Shown: positions 53,448-63,216, numbered from the stretch's first letter. The stretch: DNA of 64,000 nucleotides from Devosia ginsengisoli (GCF_007859655.1 NZ_CP042304.1:2170001-2234000); one strand, 5' to 3'. Numbers and translations: made by a program. The notes: generated from the sequence alone by a model not told the origin.

Positions 53448-54062
53448 ATGCGCCAGCCCAAATCCGTCAAAAGCCTCGAGGATCTCGGCCGCGTCCGCCT
53501 CAGCAAGAACTTCTTCCTGCGCGATTTCCTCTATTCGGAAATCGCCGTCATGCATGGCTTCCAGAACATTCCTAATGATCCCGACCTCGCCATAGCAGCC
53601 GGCAAGGCGCTCTGCGAAACCCTGCTCGAGCCGCTGCAGGCGCGCTTTGGCAAGATTTCCATCCGCTCCGCCTATCGCTCGTCCGAGGTCAACCATTTCG
53701 GCAATGTCCACAAGCTCAATTGCGGGCGCAACGAAACCAATTTCGCTGGCCATATCTGGGACCGTCGCGATGCCGAAGGTCGCATGGGCGCCACCGCCTG
53801 CATCGTCGTCAACCGTTTCGTCCCCTACTACGAGCGCACCGGCGACTGGGAAGCCATGGCCTGGTGGGTGCATGACCACCTGCCCTATCACGACATGGAA
53901 TTCTTCCCCCGCTACGCCGCCTTCAACCTGCAATGGCGCGAGGAGCCGGAGCGCCGTATCTACAGCTTCATCCCGCCAAGGCGGGGACGGTTGACCGAGC
54001 CGGACAACTGGGGCGGCAGGCACGACGCGGCCTATGCGGCGATGCTGGCGGAAATCGGCTAG
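53448..54062 (+). CDS. conserved hypothetical protein, possible M15-like peptidase fold
   Basis: 204 aa from the ATG at 53448 (earlier in-frame starts overlap the divergent channel gene). Central features: ISIRSAYRSSEVNHFGNVHK, LNCGRNETNFAGHIWDRRD, GATACIVVNRF and a His-rich HDHLPYHDMEFFPRYAAFN. The SAYRS...H...D arrangement recalls D-Ala-D-Ala carboxypeptidase/M15 folds, but the exact metal motif is not met. No signal peptide. It ends convergently with kdgF, overlapping by 4 nt. Confidence 0.6.
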   Translation: MRQPKSVKSLEDLGRVRLSKNFFLRDFLYSEIAVMHGFQNIPNDPDLAIAAGKALCETLLEPLQARFGKISIRSAYRSSEVNHFGNVHKLNCGRNETNFAGHIWDRRDAEGRMGATACIVVNRFVPYYERTGDWEAMAWWVHDHLPYHDMEFFPRYAAFNLQWREEPERRIYSFIPPRRGRLTEPDNWGGRHDAAYAAMLAEIG

Positions 54063-54394
54063 ACGAAATCCGCCCGCATGGGCGTGAACACATCCACCAG
54101 CCGCCCGCGCGTCAGGGCCACCACGCCATGCACCAGCCCCGACGGCACGATGAAGCTGCCGCCCTGCTCCACCACCTGGCTTTGCCCGTCGATGGTCACC
54201 TCGAACCGCCCCTCGGCCACATAGCTCACCTGGATATGGGGATGGCTGTGCGGCGCGCCGACAGCGCCCTGCTCGAAGCCGAATTCGACCTGCATCAGCT
54301 CCGGCGTATGGATCAGCACGCGCCGCGTATTGCCCGGCGCCAGTTCGGTCCAGTCGGTTTCGTTGGGCTGCGCGAACAGCTTCTGCTCACTCAT
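54059..54394 (-). CDS. kdgF: cupin protein KdgF (unsaturated uronate linearisation)
   Basis: 111 aa from the ATG at 54394, 4 nt after the kduD stop, with GAGG upstream. Single cupin: metal ligands His49, His51, Gln55 and His89 in HSHPHIQVSYVAEGRF and PSGLVHGV. KdgF opens 4,5-unsaturated galacturonate/glucuronate rings from pectin or alginate breakdown to feed KduI. The operon position with kduI and kduD supports this. Confidence 0.88.
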   Translation of the reverse strand: MSEQKLFAQPNETDWTELAPGNTRRVLIHTPELMQVEFGFEQGAVGAPHSHPHIQVSYVAEGRFEVTIDGQSQVVEQGGSFIVPSGLVHGVVALTRGRLVDVFTPMRADFV

Positions 54395-54398
54395 CTCG

Positions 54399-55163
54399 TT
54401 ACCTCGCCAGCCACCCGCCATCCACCGGGATGACGGCGCCATGCATATAGTTGGACGCTTGCGACAGCAGGAATACCGCCGCATCGCCAATGTCGGACGG
54501 GGCGCCCCAGCGTCCCGCCGGAATGCGTCCGAGGATCGCGGCCGACCGATCCGGATCGGCCCGCAACGCCTCGGTATTGTTGGTCTCGATATAGCCGGGG
54601 GCAATCGAATTGACGTTGATGCCCTTGGCCGCCCATTCGTTGGCCAGCAGCCGCGTGATCCCCAGCACACCGCTCTTGGAGGCGGTGTAGCTGGCGACGC
54701 GAATGCCGCCCTGGAAGCTCAGCATCGATGAGATATTGACGATCTTGCCGGTCCGCCCCGCCGCCATGGCGCGCTTGCCGAGCGACTGGCACAGGAAGAA
54801 CATCGTCTTGAGGTTGATGTCCATCACCTGGTCCCAGTCGGCCTCGGTGAAATCCACCGCATCGACCCGCTTGATGATGCCGGCATTGTTGACCAGCCCA
54901 TCAATGGGACCATGCTGCTCCCAGGCGGCATCGAACATCGCCTGCGCCGCAGCGGTCGAGCCCAGATCGGCCTTCACCGCCACGAATTCTGCTCCGAGAC
55001 CCGCCAGCAGCGCAGCCGTCTCGTCCATGTCCGAACGGCCAACGCCGATCACCTTGCCACCAGCCCGGCCGATGCCGAGCGCAATACCCTGCCCGATGCC
55101 GGTATTGGCCCCGGTCACCAGGACTGTCTTGCCAGCAAGGCTGAATGCGGAAAGATCGGTCAC
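54399..55163 (-). CDS. kduD: 2-dehydro-3-deoxy-D-gluconate 5-dehydrogenase KduD
   Basis: 254 aa, short-chain dehydrogenase. Cofactor motif TGANTGIGQG (17-26), NNAG, catalytic Ser146, Tyr159 and Lys163 (ASYTASKSG). The start GTG at 55163 overlaps the kduI stop (GTGA). It interconverts 3-deoxy-D-glycero-2,5-hexodiulosonate and 2-keto-3-deoxygluconate with NAD(H). Between kduI and kdgF. Confidence 0.93.
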   Translation of the reverse strand: MTDLSAFSLAGKTVLVTGANTGIGQGIALGIGRAGGKVIGVGRSDMDETAALLAGLGAEFVAVKADLGSTAAAQAMFDAAWEQHGPIDGLVNNAGIIKRVDAVDFTEADWDQVMDINLKTMFFLCQSLGKRAMAAGRTGKIVNISSMLSFQGGIRVASYTASKSGVLGITRLLANEWAAKGINVNSIAPGYIETNNTEALRADPDRSAAILGRIPAGRWGAPSDIGDAAVFLLSQASNYMHGAVIPVDGGWLAR

Positions 55164-55990
55164 AGCAGCTCGTCCATGCCGACCTTCTCGGCGTCGGTAT
55201 AGTCGATATTGTCGCCGGCCATGGCCCAGATGAAGGTGTAGGAACCGGTGCCCGCGCCGGCATGGATCGACCAGGGCGGCGAGATCACCGCTTCCTCATT
55301 GCGCATGATGATGTGGCGCGTCTCGTCCGGCTCGCCCATCAGATGCACAACGAAGGCGTCGGGCTTGAGGTCGAAATAGAGATAGGCCTCCATGCGCCGG
55401 TCATGCACATGCGCCGGCATGGTGTTCCACACCGAACCGGGGGCGAAGCTGGTCAGGCCCACCACCAGCTGGCAGGTCTTGACGCTGTCGGCATTGACGA
55501 ACTGGAAGATCGTGCGCTCATTGGCCGTTTCCTGGCTGCCCATTTCCAGCCGCTTGGCGTCGCCCTGCCGGATCAGTTTCGTCGGATGGCTGGCATGGGC
55601 CGGCGCGCTCAGCAGGTAGAATTTGGCGCCCTTGCCCGAGAAGCGCACATCCTTGGCGCCCATGCCCACATAGAGCATGTCGCGCGAGCCCACGGCATAG
55701 TCCTGGCCATCGATCGAAATCGTCCCGGCTTCGCCGATATTGGCGGCGATCAGCTCGCGGCGGTCGAGGAAATTGGCCGTGCCCGTCGGCTTGATCGCTT
55801 CGAGCACGAGCGCTCCGCCGGCAGGCACGGCACCACCCACCGCCATGCGGTCATAATGGGTATAGGTCCAGTTGACGGCGCCCGGCGCAAACAGGTCATC
55901 GATCAGGAAATGCTCGCGCAATTCCTCGGTATTCATGGTCGCGGCCGATACGGGGTCGATGGCAAAACGGATGTCGAAATCGGTAGTCAT
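55160..55990 (-). CDS. kduI: 5-dehydro-4-deoxy-D-glucuronate isomerase KduI
   Basis: 276 aa from the ATG at 55990, with AGGA 8 nt upstream; the open frame continues upstream only as an overlap with gntR. Cupin-type isomerase with zinc ligands His194, His196, Glu201 and His243 (MPAHVHDRRMEAYLYFDL; WSIHAGAGTGSYTF), equivalent to the known KduI site. It turns the linear unsaturated uronate product into the KduD substrate. Confidence 0.95.
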   Translation of the reverse strand: MTTDFDIRFAIDPVSAATMNTEELREHFLIDDLFAPGAVNWTYTHYDRMAVGGAVPAGGALVLEAIKPTGTANFLDRRELIAANIGEAGTISIDGQDYAVGSRDMLYVGMGAKDVRFSGKGAKFYLLSAPAHASHPTKLIRQGDAKRLEMGSQETANERTIFQFVNADSVKTCQLVVGLTSFAPGSVWNTMPAHVHDRRMEAYLYFDLKPDAFVVHLMGEPDETRHIIMRNEEAVISPPWSIHAGAGTGSYTFIWAMAGDNIDYTDAEKVGMDELL

Positions 55991-56006
55991 AAAATAATCC
56001 TGTAAT

Positions 56007-56753
56007 CTACTTGCGCGGGTCCGAAGCCGGCCCGCTGTCCCGAAGGCGTTGACGATAAAGTTCCTGGCTACGCACCAGATGACGGCGCATCGCGGCCCGC
56101 GCCGTTTCGATATCCTGCTCGCTGATCGCTGAAATGATCGTCCAGTGCTCGGCCTGCACGGCCCGCTGGTATTCGCGTGACAGGACGGTTTCGATGGGCC
56201 AGGGCGCCTGGACATCGCAGGGAATGGCGCGGGTGCCCAGCGCTTCCAGCACCTCGACATAGAAGGGGTTGCTGGTTGCCGCCGCGATGGCGTGATGCAG
56301 GTTGAAGTCGGCCCGGCCGGTCGGTTCGTCCCGTTCGAGCAGCCGGTCGAATTCGTGGAATGCCTCGTGGATCGCGGCATCCTGCGAATTGGTGCGCCGC
56401 TGCGCGGCGAGCCCGGCGCTCTCGATTTCGATGCCCATGCGCACTTCGAGCACGTTGATCGCGTCCGAGATGCGGTTGCCGCTATCGATAGCGCGCATGC
56501 CGGCCCGCGCCAGCACGAAGACGCCCGCGCCCTGTCGGGCCTCCACGATGCCGTCGGCCGCCAGCGCCGCAATGGCCTCGCGCACCACCGTGCGGCTGAC
56601 CCCGAAAATCTTGGTCATCTGGCTTTCGGTGGGCAGCTTGCTGCCGGTGTCGTATTCCCCCGTGACGATGCGCTTGCGCAGCGTCTGCACCACCAGTTCA
56701 GCCAGCTTGGGCTTGCGCCCGCCGGGCGCTGCCCCGATGTCGGGCATGCTCAT
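56007..56753 (-). CDS. GntR family (FadR/FCD) regulator of uronate operon
   Basis: 248 aa from the ATG at 56753, only 2 nt after the dctM-like stop. Winged helix GSKLPTESQMTKIFGVSRTV, VREAIAALAADGIVEARQGA, then an FCD helical domain with His residues (FNLHHAIAAATSNPF). It sits in the middle of the operon it presumably controls, between the TRAP transporter and kduI. The likely operator is the CATACAA/TTGTATG inverted repeat at 59776-59800. A uronate-pathway intermediate is the expected effector. Confidence 0.9.
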   Translation of the reverse strand: MSMPDIGAAPGGRKPKLAELVVQTLRKRIVTGEYDTGSKLPTESQMTKIFGVSRTVVREAIAALAADGIVEARQGAGVFVLARAGMRAIDSGNRISDAINVLEVRMGIEIESAGLAAQRRTNSQDAAIHEAFHEFDRLLERDEPTGRADFNLHHAIAAATSNPFYVEVLEALGTRAIPCDVQAPWPIETVLSREYQRAVQAEHWTIISAISEQDIETARAAMRRHLVRSQELYRQRLRDSGPASDPRK

Positions 56754-56755
56754 GA

Positions 56756-58039
56756 CTAGCCCCGGAACAGAGCCGGCAGCCACAGCGACAGCGCCGGAAT
56801 ATAGGTCACCAGGGCCAGCACGATGATCCCGGCCAGGTAGAATGGCCAGACGCTCTTCATCGCTTCCATGACGGTGATCTTGCCCACCGCCGCGGCCACG
56901 AACTGCACCGGCCCGAGTGGCGGCGTGTTGAGCCCGATGCCCAGGTTGAGGATCATGATGACGCCGAAATGCACCGGATCAACGCCGAAGGCCTTTACCA
57001 TGGGCAGGAAGATCGGCGTGGTGATGATGATCAGCGGCCCCATATCCATGAAGGTGCCGAGCAGCAGCAGCACGATGTTGATCATGATCAGCACCAGCAG
57101 CGGATCGCTGGAAATCGCGGCCATGCCGGCGGTGAGGATGGTTGCCACCTTGAGATAGGCCATCAGCCAGCCGAACGAGGCGGCCGCGCCGATGATGAAC
57201 AGCACCATGGCCGTGGTCCGCACCGCGCCCAGCACGGAGTGGACGAATTCGCTCCAGCTCAGCGAGCGATAGACCAGCAGCGTCACCAGCAGCGCATAGA
57301 TCACTGCGATACACGAGCTTTCCGTCGCCGTGAAAATGCCAGAACGCACGCCGCCGAAGATGATGGCGATCAGCATCAGGCCGGGAATGGACACGAGCAG
57401 GAAATAGCCGGCCCGGCGAAAACCGGGAAATTTCTCGGTGGGATAGCCGCGCTTCACGGCCACCCAATAGGCGGTGACGCTCAGCGCCGCAGCCAGCAGC
57501 AGGCCGGGAATGATGCCCGCGGTGAACAGGTCGGCAATCGAGATATTGCCGCCCCCGGCGAGCGAATAGATGATCATGTTGTGGCTGGGCGGCAGCAGCA
57601 GCGCGATCAGCGCCGCCATGGAGGTGACGTTGACGGCATAGTCGGCGCCATAACCGCGCTCTTTCATCTGCGGGATCATGATGCCGCCCACCGCAGCCGC
57701 CTCGGCCACGGCCGAACCGGAAATGCCGCCGAACAAGGTCGAGGCCGCGATATTGACCTGCCCCAGCCCACCGCGCACATGCCCGATCAGCGCCCCGGCA
57801 AAGGAGATGATCCGCGCCGCGATACCGCCGCGCATCATCAGGTCGCCGGCGAAGATGAAGAAGGGAATGGCCAGCAGCGTGAAGGCGGAAACACCCGAAT
57901 TGAGCTGCTGGAACACCACGATGGCCGGACGGCCGAGATAGATGATGGTGGCGAAGCTGGCGATACCCAGGCAGTAGGCGATCGGCGTGCCGATCACCAT
58001 CAGCAGGGTGAAGACACCGAAAAGAATCCAGTATTCCAT
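56756..58039 (-). CDS. TRAP transporter large permease (DctM family)
   Basis: 427 aa from the ATG at 58039, 4 nt after the dctQ-like stop. About twelve helices; DctM hallmarks ASTLFGGISGSAVAEAAAVG, IPFFIFAGDLMMRGG and NLGIGLNTPPLGPVQFVAAA. It is the Na+/H+-driven channel subunit of a tripartite transporter, here probably for hexuronates or unsaturated uronates. Confidence 0.93.
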   Translation of the reverse strand: MEYWILFGVFTLLMVIGTPIAYCLGIASFATIIYLGRPAIVVFQQLNSGVSAFTLLAIPFFIFAGDLMMRGGIAARIISFAGALIGHVRGGLGQVNIAASTLFGGISGSAVAEAAAVGGIMIPQMKERGYGADYAVNVTSMAALIALLLPPSHNMIIYSLAGGGNISIADLFTAGIIPGLLLAAALSVTAYWVAVKRGYPTEKFPGFRRAGYFLLVSIPGLMLIAIIFGGVRSGIFTATESSCIAVIYALLVTLLVYRSLSWSEFVHSVLGAVRTTAMVLFIIGAAASFGWLMAYLKVATILTAGMAAISSDPLLVLIMINIVLLLLGTFMDMGPLIIITTPIFLPMVKAFGVDPVHFGVIMILNLGIGLNTPPLGPVQFVAAAVGKITVMEAMKSVWPFYLAGIIVLALVTYIPALSLWLPALFRG

Positions 58040-58043
58040 AGTC

Positions 58044-58571
58044 TCAGGCCTCGGTGATCGTGGGATCGACGGGGATGTCGTCAATCGGCTCGCCCGCAGC
58101 CCGCAGCAGCAGGCGCTCCAGCGAGAACAGGCACATCAGGATGCCCGAGACCACGATGGGGAAATAAGTGAAAGCGGTGGGCAGGCCCAGCACCGGAATA
58201 CGCGTCGACCAATAGCGTATGGCCAACTCGCCGCCATAGAACACCATGCCGAAGGCAAAGGCGAAGATGCAGATATCGCTGATGGCGCGCAGCCACGGCT
58301 TCGCGCCTGGCGGCAGCACATAGATCAGCACGTCGAACCCCATATGGAAGTTCTCGCGCACGCCGACCGCCGCGCCCAGAAAGATGAACCAGGTCATGAT
58401 CATGATCGCGCCGGACTCGGTCCAGGCAGGCGACGAATTGATCACGAAGCGCATGAACACCTGGTAGGCGACGATCGCGGTCATGGCCACCAGGCCCGTT
58501 CCGGCCACCCACAATGCGGCGTTTGAAACCTGACCCAGCACACGGCTGGTCGCCAGAAGCCTGTCTTTCAT
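58044..58571 (-). CDS. TRAP transporter small permease (DctQ family)
   Basis: 175 aa from the ATG at 58571, with GGAGGA upstream. Four helices; the conserved SPAWTESGAIMIMTWFIFLG with GAAVGVRENFHMGFDVL is the DctQ signature. It couples the large permease to the binding protein. Confidence 0.92.
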   Translation of the reverse strand: MKDRLLATSRVLGQVSNAALWVAGTGLVAMTAIVAYQVFMRFVINSSPAWTESGAIMIMTWFIFLGAAVGVRENFHMGFDVLIYVLPPGAKPWLRAISDICIFAFAFGMVFYGGELAIRYWSTRIPVLGLPTAFTYFPIVVSGILMCLFSLERLLLRAAGEPIDDIPVDPTITEA

Positions 58572-58631
58572 GATTGTCCTCCGGCAAGCAGAACGGGCCG
58601 GCGTGGAGACGCCGGCCCGCAACGCGCAAGA

Positions 58632-59609
58632 TTATTCGGTGGCCTGAATGCGGGCAACCAGGTCCTTGAGCTTGGGATCGGTGACATACTTGTCATAGAC
58701 CGGGCCCATTGCTTCGATGAAGGGAGCCTTGTCGACTTCGTTGATGACAGCGCCCAGCGCTTCCACGGCAGCCTTGGATTCGACTTCCTTGGCGGCCCAC
58801 AGCTCGCGCTGCTTGGCCACGGATTCCTGGGCGGCTTCACGGAACAGCACCTGGTCTTCCGGCGTCAGGCCATCCCAGACGACCTTGGAGATCACCAGGA
58901 CTTCCGGCACCATCAGGTGTTCGTCGAGCGAGTAATACTTGGCGACTTCGGCATGGCCGGCGGTGTCGTAGCTCGGATAATTGTTCTCGGCGCCATCGAT
59001 AACGCCGGTCTGGATACCCGAATAGACTTCGCCATAGGGCATCGGGGTGGCATTGCCGCCAAAGGCCGCAACCATGTCCACGAAGATGTCCGACTGCATG
59101 ACGCGCAGCTTCATGCCCGCCATATCGGCCGGCGTATTGATCGGCTTGCCGCTATTGTAGAACGAGCGGGCGCCGCCGTCGTAATAGGCCAGCGCAATCA
59201 CGTCCACGGCGTCGAAGGCCTTGAGGATTTCCTCGCCGATCGGGCCATCGAGCACATGGTGCATGTGGTCGGCCGAGCGGAAGATATAGGGCAGCTGGGT
59301 GACGGTGGCTTCCGGCACCTGGGTACCGAAGGCGCCGATCGAGATGCGGTTGAGGTCGATCACGCCGAACTGGGTCTGCTCGATCGTGTCCTTTTCTTCG
59401 CCGAGCTGGGCGGAGTGGAACACTTCGACCGAATAGCGGCCATCGGTCTTCTCGCTCAGCAATTCGCCGAAATACTTGACCGCCTCGACGGTCGGATAAC
59501 CATCGGGATGGGTATCGGACGAGCGCAGCACGGTCTGGGCGCTGGCCGTCGAAGCCATCATTGCAGCAGCGACGAGTGCGGTCGCCGCCAGTTTAGGCAG
59601 ATGAAACAT
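58632..59609 (-). CDS. TRAP transporter substrate-binding protein (DctP family)
   Basis: 325 aa with a signal peptide ([18 protein letters not shown]). DctP features: [40 protein letters not shown] (the Arg that fixes the substrate carboxylate) and [20 protein letters not shown]. First gene of the operon dctP-dctQ-dctM-gntR-kduI-kduD-kdgF. Uronate-type ligands are inferred from the context. Confidence 0.93.
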   Translation of the reverse strand: MFHLPKLAATALVAAAMMASTASAQTVLRSSDTHPDGYPTVEAVKYFGELLSEKTDGRYSVEVFHSAQLGEEKDTIEQTQFGVIDLNRISIGAFGTQVPEATVTQLPYIFRSADHMHHVLDGPIGEEILKAFDAVDVIALAYYDGGARSFYNSGKPINTPADMAGMKLRVMQSDIFVDMVAAFGGNATPMPYGEVYSGIQTGVIDGAENNYPSYDTAGHAEVAKYYSLDEHLMVPEVLVISKVVWDGLTPEDQVLFREAAQESVAKQRELWAAKEVESKAAVEALGAVINEVDKAPFIEAMGPVYDKYVTDPKLKDLVARIQATE

Positions 59610-59775
59610 GGAAATGTCCTCCCAAAGGTGACATCGGTCCGGCCTTCTCGTGCCGTCCGTCGATGCCGTTGATCCGCGCCGGGACTTCCCTCCCGCCGCT
59701 CAAGCCGCTTGAGGTCTTCTGGACTCCATGCAAGCTTGGTGAAGAACTGGTATGGAAGACGAAAACGGAAGTCAA

Positions 59776-59800
59776 CATACAATAATTCGTAACTTGTATG
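59776..59800. promoter_or_regulatory. candidate GntR operator CATACAA-N11-TTGTATG
   Basis: Perfect 7-bp inverted repeat in the AT-rich region ~170 nt before dctP. TTGTAT-type half-sites are common for FCD-type GntR regulators of sugar-acid genes. Confidence 0.6.
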
Positions 59801-59883
59801 ATGAATTTTGACCCGAATTTGCCCCTATGGGGATAAGTTTTCCGGCGCTGCCGCACACCTGATCAGGCCAGGATTTCCATTAT

Positions 59884-59919
59884 AACAACAGAAACGCCGC
59901 CGGGGATAAGCCGGCGGCG
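59884..59919 (-). terminator. terminator of lpd
   Basis: Minus-strand stem CGCCGCCGG (59919-59911) / CCGGCGGCG (59903-59895), then TTTCTGTTGTT, 24 nt after the lpd stop. Confidence 0.82.
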
Positions 59920-59943
59920 CAATGACTTAGCTCTGATATCAGA

Positions 59944-61353
59944 TCAGATATGGATGGCGCCGTCGCCGAGCGACAGGGCCGCTTCGCGCACCGCTTCCGA
60001 CAGGGTCGGATGGGCATGGGTCGAGCGGGCCAGGTCCTCGGAAGAACCCGAAAATTCCATCAGCACGACAAGTTCGTGGATCATCTCGCCGGCATTCTTG
60101 CCGACGATATGCGCGCCCAGCACCCGGTCGGTCTCGACATCGGCGAGGATCTTGACGAAGCCCTGCGTCGCCAGCATGGCCTTGGCGCGACCATTGGCGG
60201 TGAAGGGAAACTTGCCAATCTTGTAGTCCACGCCTTCAGCCTTGAGCTCGTCCTCGGTCTTGCCGACCGAGGCGATTTCCGGATTGGTATAGACCACCGC
60301 CGGAATGGCGGCATAGTTCACATGGCCGGCCTGGCCATTGAGAATTTCGGCCACGGCAATGCCCTCGTCCTCGGCCTTGTGCGCCAGCATCGGCCCGGCG
60401 ATGACGTCGCCAATGGCATAGATGCCGTCGACCGAGGTCTTGTAGTGCTGATCGACCCGCACGCGGCCGCGCTCATCCAGCGCCACGCCCACGATGTCGA
60501 GGCCCAGCCCCTCGGTGAAGGGCTTGCGGCCGATAGCGACCAGGGCCACATCGGCGTCGAGAATTTCCATATCGCCGCCCTTGGCCGGCTCGACCCGCAC
60601 CTTGAGCGAACCGTCGTCCTGCCTGTCGATGCCGGCGACCTTGCTGGAGAGCTTGAACTCCATGCCCTGCTTCTGCAGCATGCGCTGGAACTGGCGGGCC
60701 ACTTCGCTATCCATGCCGGGCAGGATGCGGTCGAGATATTCCACCACCGTCACCTGGCTGCCCAGCCGCGCCCAGACCGAGCCCAGCTCGAGCCCGATGA
60801 CGCCGGCACCGATGACCAGCAGCTTGCCCGGCACCTTGTCCAGCGTCAGCGCGCCGGTGGAGGTGACGATCTTCTTTTCGTCGATCTCGATGCCCGGCAG
60901 GCCGGCCGATACCGAACCGGTGGCGATGACGATATTCTTGGTCTCGATCTCGGTGGGTGCGCCGGTCTGCGGCGTCACCAGCACCTTGCCGGGTGACACG
61001 ATGGTGCCGATGCCGCGCAGGGTGGTGATCTTGTTCTTCTTGAACAGGTAATCGACCCCGCCGACATTGGCCGCAACCGTTTCGGTCTTGTGGTTCATCA
61101 TCTGCGGCAGGTTCAGCGTCGGCGCGGGAATGTCGATGCCCAGCGCCTTGAAGCCGTGCCCGGCCTCTTCGAACAGCTCGGAGGCATGCAGCAGGGCCTT
61201 GGAGGGAATGCAGCCGATATTGAGGCAGGTGCCGCCCAGCGTCGCCCACTTTTCCACCACCGCAACCTTCATGCCCAGTTGCGCCGCCCGGATCGCCGCG
61301 ACATAGCCGCCCGGACCCGAGCCGATGATGGTGAGATCGAACGCGTCTGCCAT
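59944..61353 (-). CDS. lpd: dihydrolipoyl dehydrogenase
   Basis: 469 aa, full length. FAD-binding GSGPGG (11-16), redox disulfide Cys43/Cys48 in [19 protein letters not shown]-binding [20 protein letters not shown] and the His-Glu pair in [13 protein letters not shown]. It is the E3 component that reoxidises lipoamide of 2-oxoglutarate and other 2-oxo-acid dehydrogenases. odhB lies 1.9 kb upstream on the same strand. Confidence 0.96.
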   Translation of the reverse strand: MADAFDLTIIGSGPGGYVAAIRAAQLGMKVAVVEKWATLGGTCLNIGCIPSKALLHASELFEEAGHGFKALGIDIPAPTLNLPQMMNHKTETVAANVGGVDYLFKKNKITTLRGIGTIVSPGKVLVTPQTGAPTEIETKNIVIATGSVSAGLPGIEIDEKKIVTSTGALTLDKVPGKLLVIGAGVIGLELGSVWARLGSQVTVVEYLDRILPGMDSEVARQFQRMLQKQGMEFKLSSKVAGIDRQDDGSLKVRVEPAKGGDMEILDADVALVAIGRKPFTEGLGLDIVGVALDERGRVRVDQHYKTSVDGIYAIGDVIAGPMLAHKAEDEGIAVAEILNGQAGHVNYAAIPAVVYTNPEIASVGKTEDELKAEGVDYKIGKFPFTANGRAKAMLATQGFVKILADVETDRVLGAHIVGKNAGEMIHELVVLMEFSGSSEDLARSTHAHPTLSEAVREAALSLGDGAIHI

Positions 61354-61372
61354 TTGTAGCCCCGAAAACCTG

Positions 61373-62005
61373 TTAGTGTTGCTGCGCTATCGCCACGCGG
61401 ACGGCCAGCACAAGGAATGTAATGCCGGTAACCCGATTAAACCACCGGCCGAAACGGAAAAAGCCCTGCCGTACCGAAGGTGTCGTAAAGAAAACCGACA
61501 CCAATGCGAACCAGGCAAAAAGCATGAGGCTCATGCACAGCACATAGAGCACCTTGATGTCACCGCCCGTATGCGCCGAAACCAGCGTGGTGAAAAGCGC
61601 GAGGAAAAACAGCACGGCCTTGGGATTGAGCAGGTTGGTGAGGAAGCCCAGCGCAAAGGCGGCGAAATCGCCCCGCTTCGCCGCAGTCAGGTCATCTTCC
61701 GCCGGCGGCTTGGGCGCCGGACTGCGCAGAGCCGAAATGGCCAGCCACACCAGATAGGCCGCGCCGATCCACTTGATGATGTTGAAGGCCAGCAGCGACT
61801 GGCTGACGATGACGCCGATCCCCAGCAGCGTATAACTGCCGTGAACCAGGATCGAGGTGGCAATGCCCGCCGAGGTGAGCAGGGCGGCTCGCCGCCCATG
61901 GGCGATGGACTGGCGCAGCACCATGGCGAAATCGGCGCCGGGAATGACCGCATTGATGCCGAAGGCCAGCATCAGCGCGGCAAATTCGAACCAGGGAAAG
62001 CTCAT
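61373..62005 (-). CDS. LysE/RhtB family amino-acid exporter
   Basis: 210 aa from the ATG at 62005. Six hydrophobic helices; [20 protein letters not shown] with [19 protein letters not shown] and [15 protein letters not shown] are LysE/RhtB signatures. An inner-membrane efflux protein for amino acids or derivatives. Between lpd and two hypothetical genes; no functional link seen. Confidence 0.9.
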   Translation of the reverse strand: MSFPWFEFAALMLAFGINAVIPGADFAMVLRQSIAHGRRAALLTSAGIATSILVHGSYTLLGIGVIVSQSLLAFNIIKWIGAAYLVWLAISALRSPAPKPPAEDDLTAAKRGDFAAFALGFLTNLLNPKAVLFFLALFTTLVSAHTGGDIKVLYVLCMSLMLFAWFALVSVFFTTPSVRQGFFRFGRWFNRVTGITFLVLAVRVAIAQQH

Positions 62006-62068
62006 GCCATGCCACCGCAATTGTTGCGGTTCAGCAGTTACACTAGGCACAGGCCTGCGGCAATGTGG

Positions 62069-62581
62069 TCAGTCGCATCCCACAAGGGTAAAGGCGTCCC
62101 CGATGTCGATACCGTCCATCCACTCGGTCTGCCGGTAGTTGGAATACCACAGGCTTGCCGCCAGGTTGGGCAGGATGACCTGCTCGGGTGCCACGGCGCC
62201 GGCATCGGTATCGAGGAACCGCACCTTGCCGTCATACTCGCCGTAGATGGCCGGATACTGGGTATTGTCGAGGAAGCCGCAGAATTCGACCGGCGCGCCT
62301 TCCTCGGCAAATTCGGGCGGCGTGCACGGCCCCTCTATGGACCAGAGCGGCGAGCCGAAGCCATTGGGAATGCTGACCCCGCCCTGCATCTCGACGCCCG
62401 AATTGGGCAATTCGAGATAGAAGGCGGCCATCTGGTTGGGCGCGGCAAACTGCGGCACCCGCTTGAAGGTCAGCCACCACGGCGCGTCCGGCTGCTTGTA
62501 GCGCGCATTGGTCAGCGTGCAATCCGCGGCCTGGGCAGGAACCACCAGCAATAGTGAAGCCAGGAAAATCGACCGCCACAT
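62069..62581 (-). CDS. secreted hypothetical protein
   Basis: 170 aa with a clear signal peptide (MWRSIFLASLLLVVPAQA, then ADC). The mature part has four Cys (ADCTLT, EGPCTPP, EFCGFL, LVGCD), Trp-rich DAPWWLTFKRVPQFAAPNQM and no recognised family. Probably periplasmic with disulfides. Confidence 0.7.
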   Translation of the reverse strand: MWRSIFLASLLLVVPAQAADCTLTNARYKQPDAPWWLTFKRVPQFAAPNQMAAFYLELPNSGVEMQGGVSIPNGFGSPLWSIEGPCTPPEFAEEGAPVEFCGFLDNTQYPAIYGEYDGKVRFLDTDAGAVAPEQVILPNLAASLWYSNYRQTEWMDGIDIGDAFTLVGCD

Positions 62582-62655
62582 AATACGCCCCTCTCCAATA
62601 GCGGGGACAGGTTAGCGCAATGGCGTCGGCCGCCAACCCGCATGTGGGGGTGGCG

Positions 62656-63111
62656 TTACTGCGCCGCGATGTCCTGGGCCTTGGCCAGGGCGTCGGGCAG
62701 GCTTTTGTCGATATCGAGCGCCCCGCTATCGACCTGTTCAAGGAAGGCGCGGCAGAAGCCATCCTTGTCGCCGGCCTGATTGTAGGCGCTCATGATCTCG
62801 GCGCCGCCATAGGTTTCGGCGGCCTTCTGCTGACCTTCGGCGCCCCCGCCCAGCCGCTCGATGACCCGGTTGGCCAGGTCGAGGAAACCGATATTGCGCA
62901 GGTACCAGTTGTCGCTGGCGGTCTTGTAGGCGGAGTCGAGCCCGGTGGTTTCGTAGCAATGGGTGGTCATCACCGAAACGATGGCGCGCGAGCCGTGGAA
63001 GGCCATCAATTCGCCGATCAGTTCGGCATCCGCGGCATCCTGTGCGGAAGCGGGGACAAGTGTGGCGAGCCAGATGACGACGGGAAAAATCAGGGGACGC
63101 AACAGGCGCAC
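62656..63111 (-). CDS. secreted hypothetical protein
   Basis: 151 aa with a signal peptide (LLRPLIFPVVIWLATLVPASA). The mature domain is helical (FHGSRAIVSVMTTHCYETTG; NWYLRNIGFLDLANRVIERL) with two Cys. No family recognised. Lies between odhB and the other secreted hypothetical. Confidence 0.7.
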   Translation of the reverse strand: MRLLRPLIFPVVIWLATLVPASAQDAADAELIGELMAFHGSRAIVSVMTTHCYETTGLDSAYKTASDNWYLRNIGFLDLANRVIERLGGGAEGQQKAAETYGGAEIMSAYNQAGDKDGFCRAFLEQVDSGALDIDKSLPDALAKAQDIAAQ

Positions 63112-63128
63112 TACTCCGGGAAAAACGC

Positions 63129-63172
63129 GTTAGCATCTGGACCACTGACGTTAACAGACTGTTAGCATCTGG
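63129..63172. repeat. 12-bp direct repeat GTTAGCATCTGG
   Basis: Copies at 63129-63140 and 63161-63172 in the gap between odhB and the secreted hypothetical gene. Purpose unknown; possibly a slippage duplication or paired binding sites. Confidence 0.5.
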
Positions 63173-63216
63173 CGTCACCGACATCACGAAAACGCTAGCG
63201 AACGCGTTAACGAAAA

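Larger units (their letters stand above)
59610..59943. other. promoter region of uronate operon and lpd 3' flank
   Basis: No credible gene. Holds the operon promoter/operator (59776-59800, AT-rich 59760-59830) and the lpd terminator (59884-59919). Short open frames here lack ribosome sites and family resemblance. Confidence 0.6.

Noticed and set aside
55991..56572. N-terminal extension of kduI to 56572
   Set aside because: It overlaps the gntR coding sequence, is low-complexity, and KduI normally starts at the ATG at 55990 with its own ribosome site.
59593..59856. Small frames upstream of dctP
   Set aside because: They overlap the operon promoter/operator region and show no coding features.
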